Source: JOPF136 sp963773835 (GTDB taxonomy: Bacteria > Acidobacteriota > Terriglobia > Acidiferrales > UBA7541). Taken from it: DNA of 64,000 nt. Every line of letters begins with the position of its first letter. Position 1 is the first letter of the stretch. The stretch is from NCBI GenBank assembly GCA_963773835.1, contig CAVZCQ010000001.1, forward strand, positions 558,001-622,000, in the 5' to 3' direction. The translations under genes and the position numbers were made by a program. This document shows, piece by piece, positions 25,777-34,597 of the stretch. Below the pieces are notes generated by a model that saw only the letters and a list, made by a program, of their open reading frames with translations, ran no database searches and had not been told where the DNA came from.

Positions 25777-27504
25777 ATGAAGTTACCAGGGAGAGGCCGT
25801 GGACTGCGCGCAGCGGCTGGAACTGCCATCGCTCTTGCCGCGCTACTGTGTGTGTATCGCGTGGCGGAACGCGACGCCGCCGCGGAGGAGCCACGCTACT
25901 TTGCCATCAAGGGCGCAAAAATTGTGCCCGTCTCGGGGCCGGTGGTGGAAGGCGCGACAGTGGTGATCGCCAATGGATTGATCACCGCGGTCGGCAAAGA
26001 CGTGCCCATTCCCGCCGAAGCCTGGGTGATCGAGGGCAAAGACCTGACGGTGTATCCGGGCTTGGTGGATGCGCTCACCGACGTGGGACTCGGCGCAGCG
26101 GAGGCTCCCCAGCCGCCGGGAGGCGCAAGAGGACGCGCGGGCTCCGGAGGCGCGGTGACGCCGGAAATGCTCTCCAAAGGCCCGCAGGACCGTCCGGCAT
26201 CCACACCGTGGATTGATGCGGCAGACGAACTGAAAGCAGACGACAAAAAGATCGAGACGTGGCGCTCTGGCGGGTTTACTACCGCTCTGACGGCGCCGAA
26301 AACAGGGTTGTTCCCTGGACAGGGCGCCGTGATCGACCTGGCAGGCGCCCGGCCGGGCGACCTGGTGGTGAAACCCGATGCAACCGTGCAGTTGACGCTG
26401 AACGCGCCGGGGGGCTTCTTTGGTTTTCCCGGCTCGCTGATGGGCGGGATCGCCTATATCGAGCAGGTGTACCTGGACGAGCAGCAGGACGTGGAGGCGC
26501 AGCGAGTTTATGGGAGCGCCCCGCGAGGAAATGAACGGCCGGAGTACGACCGCGTGCTGCGCGCTCTGGAAGCCGCGCAGCGCGCGGGCGAGCCCGTGCT
26601 GATCCCGGCGAACACCGCGCCCCAGATCATCCGCGGGTTGTGGCTGGCGGAGCGCATCCAGGCGCGGCCGGTTCTGTACGGCGTGCAGCAGGGCTACGAG
26701 GTGGCCGACGCGCTGGCGGCGAAGAAAGCCGTTGCGCTGGTGAACGCAAAGTGGCCGGAGAAGGAAAAAGACGCGGATCCGGAGGCCGAGGAGCCGCTGC
26801 GCACGCTGCGCTTCCGCGACCGCGCCCCCGGCACTCCTGCGGCGCTCGAGAAGGCGGGCGTGCGCTTCGCGTTCTACGATGGTGGTTTGGCCGGGCCGAA
26901 GGAGATGCTGAAGAACGTGAAGAAGGCGATCGACGCGGGACTGGCCCCGGAGGCGGCCCTGCGCGCCCTCACGCTTTCCGCCGCGGAGATTTACGGCGTG
27001 TCCGACCGGCTGGGCAGCATCGAAACCGGGAAAATCGCCAACCTGGTGGTGACCGACGGCGACCTTTTCGGCGAGAAGACAAAAATCAAATACGTCTTCG
27101 TGGACGGAAGAAAGTTCGAGATCAAAGAGGCGGAAAAGCCGAAAGAAGCGCCGAAGGGAGACCTCACCGGGAAGTGGACCATCGCGATCTCCGGCCAGCA
27201 GGGGCCCATGCAGGCTACCGCGGAGCTGGCCATGGCTCCCGGCGGAACCGTGACCGGTTCCATCACTCATCCATATGGGACCTCGACGGTGAACACGGGC
27301 TACCTGAGCGGGAACTCGTTTTCCATCACCATTTCTGCGGACCCGGGAGACGGCCCGCACGACTACACATTTTCCGGAACGCTCGACGGGAACACGATAA
27401 AAGGGTCGATCAACGGCCCCGACTTCACCGCGGAATTCACGGGCACACGGCCGGGCGACAGGCAGGGCGGGGAAGCGCGCTCGCAGGGGGACGACCATGA
27501 ATAG
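25777..27504 (+). CDS. exported amidohydrolase-like protein lacking the HxH metal motif
   Basis: 575 residues with a long signal region (R-G-L-R-A-A-A-G-T-A-I-A-L-A-A-L-L-C). The imidazolonepropionase-like start A-I-K-G-A-K-I-V-P-V-S-G and the end G-S-I-E-T-G-K-I-A-N-L-V-V-T-D-G-D are clear, so the composite beta-sandwich and barrel are present. Where active enzymes have P-G-(L/I)-I-D-x-H-x-H, this protein reads Y-P-G-L-V-D-A-L-T-D, so the first two His ligands are gone. Residues after about 460 add a beta-sandwich domain (K-W-T-I-A-I-S-G-Q-Q-G-P). Its stop overlaps the next start by 8 bases. It may be a scaffold or subunit of the middle enzyme. Confidence 0.85.
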   Translation: MKLPGRGRGLRAAAGTAIALAALLCVYRVAERDAAAEEPRYFAIKGAKIVPVSGPVVEGATVVIANGLITAVGKDVPIPAEAWVIEGKDLTVYPGLVDALTDVGLGAAEAPQPPGGARGRAGSGGAVTPEMLSKGPQDRPASTPWIDAADELKADDKKIETWRSGGFTTALTAPKTGLFPGQGAVIDLAGARPGDLVVKPDATVQLTLNAPGGFFGFPGSLMGGIAYIEQVYLDEQQDVEAQRVYGSAPRGNERPEYDRVLRALEAAQRAGEPVLIPANTAPQIIRGLWLAERIQARPVLYGVQQGYEVADALAAKKAVALVNAKWPEKEKDADPEAEEPLRTLRFRDRAPGTPAALEKAGVRFAFYDGGLAGPKEMLKNVKKAIDAGLAPEAALRALTLSAAEIYGVSDRLGSIETGKIANLVVTDGDLFGEKTKIKYVFVDGRKFEIKEAEKPKEAPKGDLTGKWTIAISGQQGPMQATAELAMAPGGTVTGSITHPYGTSTVNTGYLSGNSFSITISADPGDGPHDYTFSGTLDGNTIKGSINGPDFTAEFTGTRPGDRQGGEARSQGDDHE

Positions 27505-28957
27505 CCTGAAACTGCTTGCCGCACTCGGGGTAGCGGGCCTCGTGGCGCCGGTGTGCGCGGCGCAGGATTCGGGTGTGACGCTGATTAAAAACGCGACCAT
27601 TCTCACGGTGACGAAAGGCACCATCGAGCACGGTTCCATCCTCATCCGTGACGGCAAAATCGCGCGCATCGGCAAGGACCTGAAAGCTCCCGAGGGCGCC
27701 ACGGTCGTCGATGCCACGGGAATGTACGTGATGCCGGGGATCGTCGATTGCCATTCCCACATCGCCGTCGAGGGCGACGTGAACGAGGGCAGCGTCGCCG
27801 TTTCGTCGATGGTATCCGTGGGCGACGTGCTGAACCCGGAAGACATCGACATTTACCGCGACCTGGCCGGCGGGGTGACCGTGGCGCACGTCCTGCACGG
27901 CAGCGCAAACCCCATCGGCGGGCAGAATCAGGTGATCAAACTGCGCTGGGGGAAACCGGCCAGCGCGCTGAAGTTCGAGGGCGCGCCGCTCAGCATCAAA
28001 TTCGCCCTGGGCGAAAATCCCAAGCGCAACAATTTCCGGCCGCCCCCGGGCATCCCGCAGCGCTATCCGGAAAGCCGCATGGGCGTGATGGACGTGATCC
28101 GGCAGGCCTTTGTGGACGCGCGGGAATACAAGAAAACGTGGGACGAATACAACCGGCGCGTGGCTGCGGGGGAGAAAAACGTGATTCCGCCGCGCCGCGA
28201 CCTGAAGCTCGAGCCCCTGGTGGAAGTGCTCGAGGGGAAGCGCTGGGTGCACGCGCACTGCTACCGCGCGGACGAAATGGTGCAGCTCATGCTGCTGGCG
28301 GAAGAGTTCGGTTTCCACGTCCGTACTCTGCAGCACGTGCTCGAGGGCTACCGGGTGGCGGATGAAATCGCCGCGCACGGCGTGGGCGCTTCCACTTTCT
28401 CGGACTGGTGGTCCTACAAGATGGAAGCGTACGAGGCCATTCCCTACAACGCGGCCATCATGACCCGGCGCGGCGTGATCGTCTCCATCAATTCGGACAG
28501 CGCCGAGGAATCCCGCCACCTGAACCAGGAGGCGGCGAAGATGATGAAGTATGGCGGACTGACGGAGGATGAAGCCCTGCGGCTGGTGACCATCAATCCC
28601 GCCATTCAACTGGGAATCGACAAGAGGGTAGGCTCCATCGAAACCGGCAAGGACGCCGACCTGGTGATCTACAACCATCACCCACTGAGCGTTTACGCTG
28701 TCGCGCAGAAGGTGTTCATCGACGGCCACCTCTATTTTGATCGTGAGAAGGACCTGGCCATGCGCGCCGACAACGCGAAAGAACGCAGAGGACTGATCGA
28801 AAAGGAAAAGAAGGCTGCCGAGGCCGAAAAGAAGCCGGGCGAAGGCAAGGGCGGCGCCGAAAAAAAGCCCGGCGCTCCCGCTGGGAAAGAAGAAAAGCCG
28901 AAAGAGCCGATCAAGCCGCCGCGCGTGGAAGTTGTGGCCGTCGGCGCGTTCAACTGA
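27497..28957 (+). CDS. exported amidohydrolase (metal-dependent, imidazolonepropionase-like)
   Basis: 486 residues with a signal peptide (L-K-L-L-A-A-L-G-V-A-G-L-V-A-P-V-C-A-A-Q). The metal motif is intact: P-G-I-V-D-C-H-S-H near residue 85. Further ligands are plausible in W-V-H-A-H-C near 250 and T-L-Q-H-V-L near 280, and the late N-S-D-S-A Asp fits the metal-binding Asp. Family members hydrolyse amide or amine bonds, including dipeptidase and prolidase activities. The C-terminal tail is Lys/Glu/Pro-rich. It is the only one of the three tandem paralogues that looks catalytic. Confidence 0.88.
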   Translation: MNSLKLLAALGVAGLVAPVCAAQDSGVTLIKNATILTVTKGTIEHGSILIRDGKIARIGKDLKAPEGATVVDATGMYVMPGIVDCHSHIAVEGDVNEGSVAVSSMVSVGDVLNPEDIDIYRDLAGGVTVAHVLHGSANPIGGQNQVIKLRWGKPASALKFEGAPLSIKFALGENPKRNNFRPPPGIPQRYPESRMGVMDVIRQAFVDAREYKKTWDEYNRRVAAGEKNVIPPRRDLKLEPLVEVLEGKRWVHAHCYRADEMVQLMLLAEEFGFHVRTLQHVLEGYRVADEIAAHGVGASTFSDWWSYKMEAYEAIPYNAAIMTRRGVIVSINSDSAEESRHLNQEAAKMMKYGGLTEDEALRLVTINPAIQLGIDKRVGSIETGKDADLVIYNHHPLSVYAVAQKVFIDGHLYFDREKDLAMRADNAKERRGLIEKEKKAAEAEKKPGEGKGGAEKKPGAPAGKEEKPKEPIKPPRVEVVAVGAFN

Positions 28958-28973
28958 GGCGGGGAAGACGACC

Positions 28974-30344
28974 ATGCACAGAGAAGAATTCTTGAACCGG
29001 AAAACGCTGATGGCGGGGGTCACGGCCGTGGTGCTGGCCACAGGGTTTGCGCTGGCCGCACCCGCTCCGGCCCAGGAGAAGCCGAAGGCGAAAGCTCGTG
29101 TCGCCGAAAAGACATATGCCATCCGCAGTGTGAAAATCATCACGCTGGCCGGGCCCGCCATCGAGAAGGGCAATATCGTGATTCGGGACGGGCGCATCGT
29201 GGCAGTCGGCGCGGATGCGGTTATCCCGGCGGACGCGGAAGTGCTGGACGCAGCGGGCCTCGAGGCTTACCCGGGAATGTTCGACGCCGTGGACCAAATC
29301 GGGCTCGAGGAAGTCGGCGCCGTGGCAGCCACGGTGGACTCGCGGGAGCTGGGCGAATTCAATCCGCAGCTCACCGCGGCGACCGCGGTGCATCCAGCCA
29401 GCGAGCACATCCAGGTGACGCGCGCGGCGGGCATCACCGAGGTGGTCGCCTCGCCGTCCGTGGGTGGATTTGGCGGCGGCAGCGGGATCATCCTCGGACA
29501 GGCGTCGGTGATCAACCTGGCAGGATGGACACTCGACCAGATGCTGGTCCGGCGCTCGGCGGCCATGGTGGTGAACTGGCCGAATCTCAACACGCGCACC
29601 TTCGATCTCAGCACGTTCAGCGTCAAGGAACGTCCGTTCACGGAAGCGAAGAAGGAATATGAAAAGAAGATGCAGGAGCTCACCGATTTCTTCGAGGAAG
29701 CGCGGCACTATGAGCAGGCCGCGACAAAAGGGTCCGGCCGGAATTTCACCCGCGACCTGAAGTTCGAGGCCATGATCCCGGTGCTCGAGGGCAAACTGCC
29801 GCTGCTCGTCCGGGCGGACCGGGCGCGCGAGATCCGCGGTGCCGTGGAGTTCTGCGATAAGCAGAAGGTGCGCATGATTCTGGCCGGCGGGGCCGAGTCC
29901 ATGAAAGTGGCCGACCTGCTGAAGGCCAAAAACATTCCTGTGATCCTGGGGCCGACCATGCGGCTCTCCGACAACGAAGACGATCCCTACGATAAGTTCT
30001 ACACTCTGCCGGGCGACCTCCAGAAGGCGGGAATCCGGTTTGCCATCGCTTCTTACGATTTGATGTTCGTGCGGCGGCTGCCGCAGCAGGCCGGGAACGC
30101 GGTGGCCTACGGGCTCTCGCACGACGACGGGCTGAAGGCGATTATGCTGTATCCGGCGCAGATCCTGGGGCTGGATAAGGATCTGGGAACGCTCGAGGCG
30201 AGGAAAATCGCCAACATCATGATTACCAACGGCGATCCACTCGAATTGCGCACGGAAGTGAAGTACCTGTACATCAACGGCGAACCCACCTCCACCGACA
30301 ACAAGCACAAAGAACTATACGAAAAATACAGCAAACGGCCGTAA
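28974..30344 (+). CDS. exported amidohydrolase-like protein lacking the HxH metal motif
   Basis: 456 residues from ATG 28974, with signal sequence L-M-A-G-V-T-A-V-V-L-A-T-G-F-A-L-A. The opening Y-A-I-R-S-V-K-I-I-T-L-A-G-P and closing G-T-L-E-A-R-K-I-A-N-I-M-I-T-N-G-D-P are family hallmarks. The metal loop reads Y-P-G-M-F-D-A-V-D-Q-I-G, so both HxH histidines are replaced. A long G-F-G-G-G-S-G loop follows. It starts 16 bases after the middle enzyme's stop and is surely co-transcribed. As with the first paralogue, a non-catalytic partner role is inferred. Confidence 0.85.
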   Translation: MHREEFLNRKTLMAGVTAVVLATGFALAAPAPAQEKPKAKARVAEKTYAIRSVKIITLAGPAIEKGNIVIRDGRIVAVGADAVIPADAEVLDAAGLEAYPGMFDAVDQIGLEEVGAVAATVDSRELGEFNPQLTAATAVHPASEHIQVTRAAGITEVVASPSVGGFGGGSGIILGQASVINLAGWTLDQMLVRRSAAMVVNWPNLNTRTFDLSTFSVKERPFTEAKKEYEKKMQELTDFFEEARHYEQAATKGSGRNFTRDLKFEAMIPVLEGKLPLLVRADRAREIRGAVEFCDKQKVRMILAGGAESMKVADLLKAKNIPVILGPTMRLSDNEDDPYDKFYTLPGDLQKAGIRFAIASYDLMFVRRLPQQAGNAVAYGLSHDDGLKAIMLYPAQILGLDKDLGTLEARKIANIMITNGDPLELRTEVKYLYINGEPTSTDNKHKELYEKYSKRP

Positions 30345-30509
30345 CGGCACGATGGCGAGGAGCACGAAGTCCCACCCTCACTGCCTGCCCCGGGCGCCGC
30401 TCGGGCTGTAGTGCCACTGCGGGGAGCGGTAGTGCCCACAGGAGCGCCCGTCCAGCCCTCCTTTCCGTTTTCGGCGCGCCGCAGTGTACACTAGCTCACC
30501 TTCGCGCCC

Positions 30510-31223
30510 ATGAATCGCGAGTATCACCGCTGGTATAGTCCGCGGCTCGGCAGGGAGATGCAGCTTCTGGTGTTCGGCCACGCCGGGACGCCATTGCTGG
30601 TCTTCCCCACCTCGCAGGGGCGGTTTTTCGAGTACGAGGACCGCGGGATGATCGCAGCGACGAGCTGGCGGTACGAATCCGGAGCGGTGCAGGCTTATTG
30701 CGTGGACAGCGTGGACGCGGAGAGCTGGTACAACCGGCGTGTGCATCCCCGGCTCCGCGTCGAGCGGCACATGGCCTACGAAGCCTATCTGCTGGACGAG
30801 GTGCTTCCGCTCATGCGCGTTAAGAATCCCTCGCGCGAGCTCGGCGTAACGGGATGCAGCTTCGGAGGCTATCACGCCATGAACTTCGGGCTGCGGCATC
30901 CGGACCTGGTGAGCTGCGCGGTGAGCATGAGCGGCGCCTTCGACATTCAGCAGTTCCTGGACGGCTACTACGACACCGATTGCTATTTTCAGTGCCCGCC
31001 CCACTTCCTGCCGAATCTCAGCGATCCCTGGTATTTGGACCGGTACCGCGGGATGCGCATCGTGCTGGGGACGGGCGAGCACGACATTTGTCTGGGAGAA
31101 AACCGTAGGCTCTCCGGAATGCTGCATGCGAAGAATGTGCCGCACTGGCTGGACGTGTGGGGCGAAGGCGCGGTGCACGACTGGCCCTTGTGGCAGGGGA
31201 TGGCGCAGAAGTATTTTGCCTGA
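30510..31223 (+). CDS. alpha/beta-hydrolase esterase (esterase D/PHB-depolymerase-like)
   Basis: 237 residues. The nucleophile elbow is G-C-S-F-G-G-Y near residue 115, within L-G-V-T-G-C-S-F-G-G-Y-H-A-M-N. Asp in G-T-G-E-H-D near 195 and His in A-V-H-D-W-P near 228 complete a Ser-Asp-His triad. It opens with M-N-R-E-Y-H-R-W-Y-S-P-R-L-G. There is no signal peptide. The ATP-grasp gene follows after 21 bases, then a carboxylate-amine ligase, so it probably belongs to that pathway as a hydrolase or thioesterase. The substrate is unknown. Confidence 0.85.
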   Translation: MNREYHRWYSPRLGREMQLLVFGHAGTPLLVFPTSQGRFFEYEDRGMIAATSWRYESGAVQAYCVDSVDAESWYNRRVHPRLRVERHMAYEAYLLDEVLPLMRVKNPSRELGVTGCSFGGYHAMNFGLRHPDLVSCAVSMSGAFDIQQFLDGYYDTDCYFQCPPHFLPNLSDPWYLDRYRGMRIVLGTGEHDICLGENRRLSGMLHAKNVPHWLDVWGEGAVHDWPLWQGMAQKYFA

Positions 31224-31244
31224 GGCGGCAGAGGGAGGCACATC

Positions 31245-32207
31245 ATGAAGCGCATCGGCATTCTGTTCGGCATGGAGGAGACGTTTCCTCCCGCGCTGAT
31301 GGAGCGCATCAATTCGCTGAAGGCCCCCGGGGTCACCGCGGAAATGCTGAAGACCGGAGGGGTGCTGATGGCCCAGCCTTCCGGCTACCGCGTGATCATC
31401 GACCGCATCTCGCAGGACGTTCCCTTCTACCGTTCGCTGCTGAAAAACGCGCTGCTGAACGGGACCATCGTGCTGAACAACCCGTTCTGGTGGAGCGCGG
31501 ACGACAAATTCTTCAACTACGCGCTGGCCTCGCGGATCGGCGTGGCCACGCCGCGCACCGTCCTGCTGCCGCACAAACAGCATCCTCCGGACACCACGGA
31601 CCGATCCATGCGCAACCTCATCTACCCGCTCGACTGGAACCAGATTTTTTCCTACGTCGGCTGGCCTGCCTTCCTGAAGCCCCATGCCGGCGGCGGATGG
31701 AAGCACGTTTACAAAGTCCACGACCCAGAGGAGTTCTACCAGGCCTACGACAAGACCGGCGATCTGTGCATGACCCTTCAGGAAGCCATCGAATACGAGA
31801 GCTACTACCGCTGCTACGTGATCGGGCAGGAGAAAGTGCGTGTGATGCAATACGAACCACGAGAGCCACACGCGGAGCGCTACCTGAAAGCTCCCTCGCC
31901 GGTTAGCCCCGCATTGCACGAGCGGATCTTGGGCGACGCCCTCAAGCTCTGCCGCGCTCTGGGCTACGACATCAACACCGTCGAGTTTGCCGTGCGCGGA
32001 GGCATTCCCTACGCCATTGATTTCTTGAACCCGGCGCCCGATGCCGACTATCATTCGGTTGGCGCGGAAAACTTCGAGTGGGTGGTGACTGCGGTGGCGG
32101 AACTGGCCGTTCGCGCCGCCCTGAGCGAAGCGAATCCGGCGGCCGAGCTGCGCTGGGCTCCTCTGTTGCGGGGCGTGCATCTGGGTGCCAGCGCAGGCTC
32201 CCGCTAG
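31245..32207 (+). CDS. ATP-grasp family amide/peptide ligase-like protein
   Basis: 320 residues with an AGGGAGG ribosome site. The N-terminal pre-ATP domain has K-R-I-G-I-L-F-G-M-E. The ATP-grasp core has W-P-A-F-L-K-P-H-A-G-G-G-W-K-H-V (Lys and Gly-rich loop near 145-160), T-L-Q-E-A-I-E-Y-E, R-C-Y-V-I-G, and the metal-binding end T-V-E-F-A-V-R-G-G-I-P-Y-A-I-D-F-L-N-P near 245-263. This is the RimK/D-Ala-D-Ala-ligase-like fold, which joins a carboxylate to an amine via an acyl-phosphate. It is the second gene of a five-gene cluster with a GCS2-type ligase and a peptidase. Substrates are unknown. Confidence 0.85.
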   Translation: MKRIGILFGMEETFPPALMERINSLKAPGVTAEMLKTGGVLMAQPSGYRVIIDRISQDVPFYRSLLKNALLNGTIVLNNPFWWSADDKFFNYALASRIGVATPRTVLLPHKQHPPDTTDRSMRNLIYPLDWNQIFSYVGWPAFLKPHAGGGWKHVYKVHDPEEFYQAYDKTGDLCMTLQEAIEYESYYRCYVIGQEKVRVMQYEPREPHAERYLKAPSPVSPALHERILGDALKLCRALGYDINTVEFAVRGGIPYAIDFLNPAPDADYHSVGAENFEWVVTAVAELAVRAALSEANPAAELRWAPLLRGVHLGASAGSR

Positions 32208-32265
32208 CGGCGAGCCGAGAATGGAAGGGCGGCGTTTCAACCCCGCCGCGAACCCCGTGCTTTCA

Positions 32266-32285
32266 TCAGGGGTCTTAACCCCTGA
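32266..32285. repeat. 8-bp stem hairpin in the ATP-grasp/GCS2 gap
   Basis: TCAGGGGT, loop CTTA, ACCCCTGA lies in the 159-base gap between the ATP-grasp and carboxylate-amine ligase genes. A GC-rich inverted pair (CCGGCGCCGG) follows close by. It may attenuate or stabilise the polycistronic RNA, or be a dispersed palindrome. No T run follows. Confidence 0.45.
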
Positions 32286-32366
32286 AGCCCGGCGCCGGGT
32301 TTTCAGCGACCCTCAAAACCGGGCGTTGAGGAAAGAGCAGGAAGCGGCACGAGAGGGCGAACGTTG

Positions 32367-33503
32367 ATGCGACCGAGTTTCACCATCGGCATCGAGGAGG
32401 AATATCAGACCGTCGATCCCGTCACGCGGGACCTGCGCTCGCACATCGCCACCGAAATCCTCGAAGAAGGGAAACGGATGTTCTCCGAGCACGTGAAGCC
32501 GGAGTTCCACCAGTCCGTGGTGGAAGTGGGCACGACGGTCTGCGCGAACATCCAGGAAGCCAAGCGCGAGCTGGTCAACCTGCGCCGGTCGATGATCACG
32601 CTGGCGGAGCAGAACGGGCTGAGGCTGGCCGCCGCGGGCACCCATCCCACCGCCGACTGGCGCACTCAGGAGGTCTATCCGGACCAGCGCTACTTCTCGA
32701 TCATTGAAGACATGCAAATGGTGGCGCGCGCCAACCTGATTTTCGGCCTCCACGTGCACATCGGTATCGAAGACCGTGAGACCGCCATCCACCTGATGAA
32801 CGTGGGCCGCTATTTCCTCCCCCACATCCTCGCGCTTTCCACGAATTCGCCCTTCTGGATGGGGATGAATACCGGGCTGATGTCCTACCGCTGCAAGGTG
32901 TTCGATAAATTTCCTCGCACCAACATTCCGGAATTCTTCGCGAGCTGGGGCGAGTACGAAAGCTTCGTGAAACTGCTGGTGAAAACGGGCTGCATCGACG
33001 ACGCCAAGCGCATCTGGTGGGACATGCGGCCGCATCCGAATTTCACCACCCTCGAGGTCCGCATCTGCGACATCCCCATGCGCGTGGACGAGACCATCGC
33101 CATCACCGCGCTCATCCAGGCCACCTTTGCGAAGCTCTACCAGCTTTTTTCCTCGAACCAGACCTTCCGTCCCTACCGCCGCGCCCTAATCATGGAAAAC
33201 AAGTGGCGCGCCGCGCGCTACGGCCTGAACGGGAAGCTGATCGATTTCGGGAAGCAGGAAGAGGTTTCCGTGCGCGACCTCATCGTGGAGTATCTGAGCT
33301 TTGTGGATGAAGCGGTGGACGAACTGGGCAGCCGCCGCGAAATCGAATACATCTACCGGATATTGAACGATGGCAGCGGCGCCGACCGCCAGTTGCGCGT
33401 ATTCGAACAGACGAAGGACCTCAAGAAAGTCGTGGACTACATCGTCGAAGAGACCCAGGCGGGCCTCGAAGAGGCCGTGCCGACATCCGCAGGGGCCGTC
33501 TAG
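32367..33503 (+). CDS. carboxylate-amine ligase (GCS2/YbdK family)
   Basis: 378 residues from ATG 32367 with AGAGGG upstream. The GCS2 signatures are complete: F-T-I-G-I-E-E-E-Y-Q-T-V at the N-terminus, G-T-H-P-T-A-D-W, I-F-G-L-H-V-H-I-G-I, W-D-M-R-P-H-P-N-F-T-T-L-E-V-R-I-C-D and N-K-W-R-A-A-R-Y-G. YbdK-type enzymes make weak gamma-glutamyl or other amide bonds with ATP; the natural substrate is often unknown. It overlaps the next gene by one base (TAGTG). Two ATP-grasp proteins and a peptidase in the same unit argue for a small amide product rather than glutathione. Confidence 0.92.
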   Translation: MRPSFTIGIEEEYQTVDPVTRDLRSHIATEILEEGKRMFSEHVKPEFHQSVVEVGTTVCANIQEAKRELVNLRRSMITLAEQNGLRLAAAGTHPTADWRTQEVYPDQRYFSIIEDMQMVARANLIFGLHVHIGIEDRETAIHLMNVGRYFLPHILALSTNSPFWMGMNTGLMSYRCKVFDKFPRTNIPEFFASWGEYESFVKLLVKTGCIDDAKRIWWDMRPHPNFTTLEVRICDIPMRVDETIAITALIQATFAKLYQLFSSNQTFRPYRRALIMENKWRAARYGLNGKLIDFGKQEEVSVRDLIVEYLSFVDEAVDELGSRREIEYIYRILNDGSGADRQLRVFEQTKDLKKVVDYIVEETQAGLEEAVPTSAGAV

Positions 33504-34513
33504 TGCCGGCTCCTCCGCCGTTCGACCCGGAATTCCTTCCCGGCGCGCGCAATGCCGTACGCGTGTGCCTCCGCATCCAGCCGGAAGAGAAAGTCACGCT
33601 GATCACCGACCGGGAGACAGAGGAGATTGCGCGCAGCATCGCCAGCGAAGTGGCCGCCGTGGGTGCACCGCACCGGCTGTGGACTCTGGAAGACGAAGCC
33701 GAACGCCCGCTGCGCCACATGCCGCGGGCGGTGCTCGACGATTTGGAATCGAGCCAGGTGAGCGTCTTCGCGGCGCAGGCCCAGACCAGCGAGCTCGCCT
33801 CGCGAATGGAAATAACTGCCGTGGTCAACCGCCGTCGCATCCGCCACGCCCACATGGTCAACATCAACCGCCAAATCATGCTGGAGGGCATGCGCGCGGA
33901 TTTCGGTAAAGTGGACGCGCTGAGCCGCCGCGTGTGGGAGATGGCCGGGCGGGCCGAACACGTGCGTGCGGAAACGCCTGCGGGGACGCGCCTCCAGGCC
34001 GATCTGACCCCCAGATACAAATGGATCAAAACGAGCGGGATCATCAGCCCGGAAAAGTGGGGCAACCTGCCGGGCGGCGAGGTGTTCACCACGCCCGCGG
34101 AAGTCAACGGCACCTATGTGGCGGACGGTGTGGTGGGCGATTACCTGTGCGGGAAGTACGGCAACCTCGCGTCGGAGCCGCTCTCCATCCGCATCGAGGG
34201 CAACCGCGTGCGCGAGATCCATTCCGATAACCACGCGCTCGAAGACGAATTCTGGCGCTATACCCACACCGACGAAAACAGCGACCGCGTGGGCGAGTTC
34301 GCCATCGGCACGAACATCGAGCTGAAGCACGTGATCGGCCACATCCTCCAAGATGAGAAGCTGCCGGGAATTCACATCGCTTTCGGCAATCCCTACGGGG
34401 AACACACCGGAGCAGAGTGGTATTCCGGCACGCACATCGACGTGGTCGGCACGCGCTTCAATATCTGGCTCGACGACCGCCAAATCATGCAGGACGGCAA
34501 ATTCATGCTGTAG
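33503..34513 (+). CDS. M29-family (thermophilic) metalloaminopeptidase
   Basis: 336 residues from GTG 33503, whose first base is the last base of the upstream stop. The late metal-ligand series of M29 enzymes is visible: L-P-G-G-E-V-F-T-T-P (Glu), G-E-F-A-I-G-T-N (Glu), G-I-H-I-A-F-G (His), W-Y-S-G-T-H-I-D (Tyr, His, Asp) and I-M-Q-D-G-K-F (Asp). These enzymes remove N-terminal residues using two metals. The usual M29 size is about 370-410, so the protein is somewhat short at the N-terminus. Its position inside the ligase cluster suggests processing or recycling of an amide-linked metabolite. Confidence 0.88.
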   Translation: MPAPPPFDPEFLPGARNAVRVCLRIQPEEKVTLITDRETEEIARSIASEVAAVGAPHRLWTLEDEAERPLRHMPRAVLDDLESSQVSVFAAQAQTSELASRMEITAVVNRRRIRHAHMVNINRQIMLEGMRADFGKVDALSRRVWEMAGRAEHVRAETPAGTRLQADLTPRYKWIKTSGIISPEKWGNLPGGEVFTTPAEVNGTYVADGVVGDYLCGKYGNLASEPLSIRIEGNRVREIHSDNHALEDEFWRYTHTDENSDRVGEFAIGTNIELKHVIGHILQDEKLPGIHIAFGNPYGEHTGAEWYSGTHIDVVGTRFNIWLDDRQIMQDGKFML

Positions 34514-34597
34514 GGGCGAACCCGCGCCTGCGCTGAGGCTTTGGCGAAGGGTGTCCGCCCTCTGGTTTTTTCGGTATCCTACCCGCCGGACCAGCCC

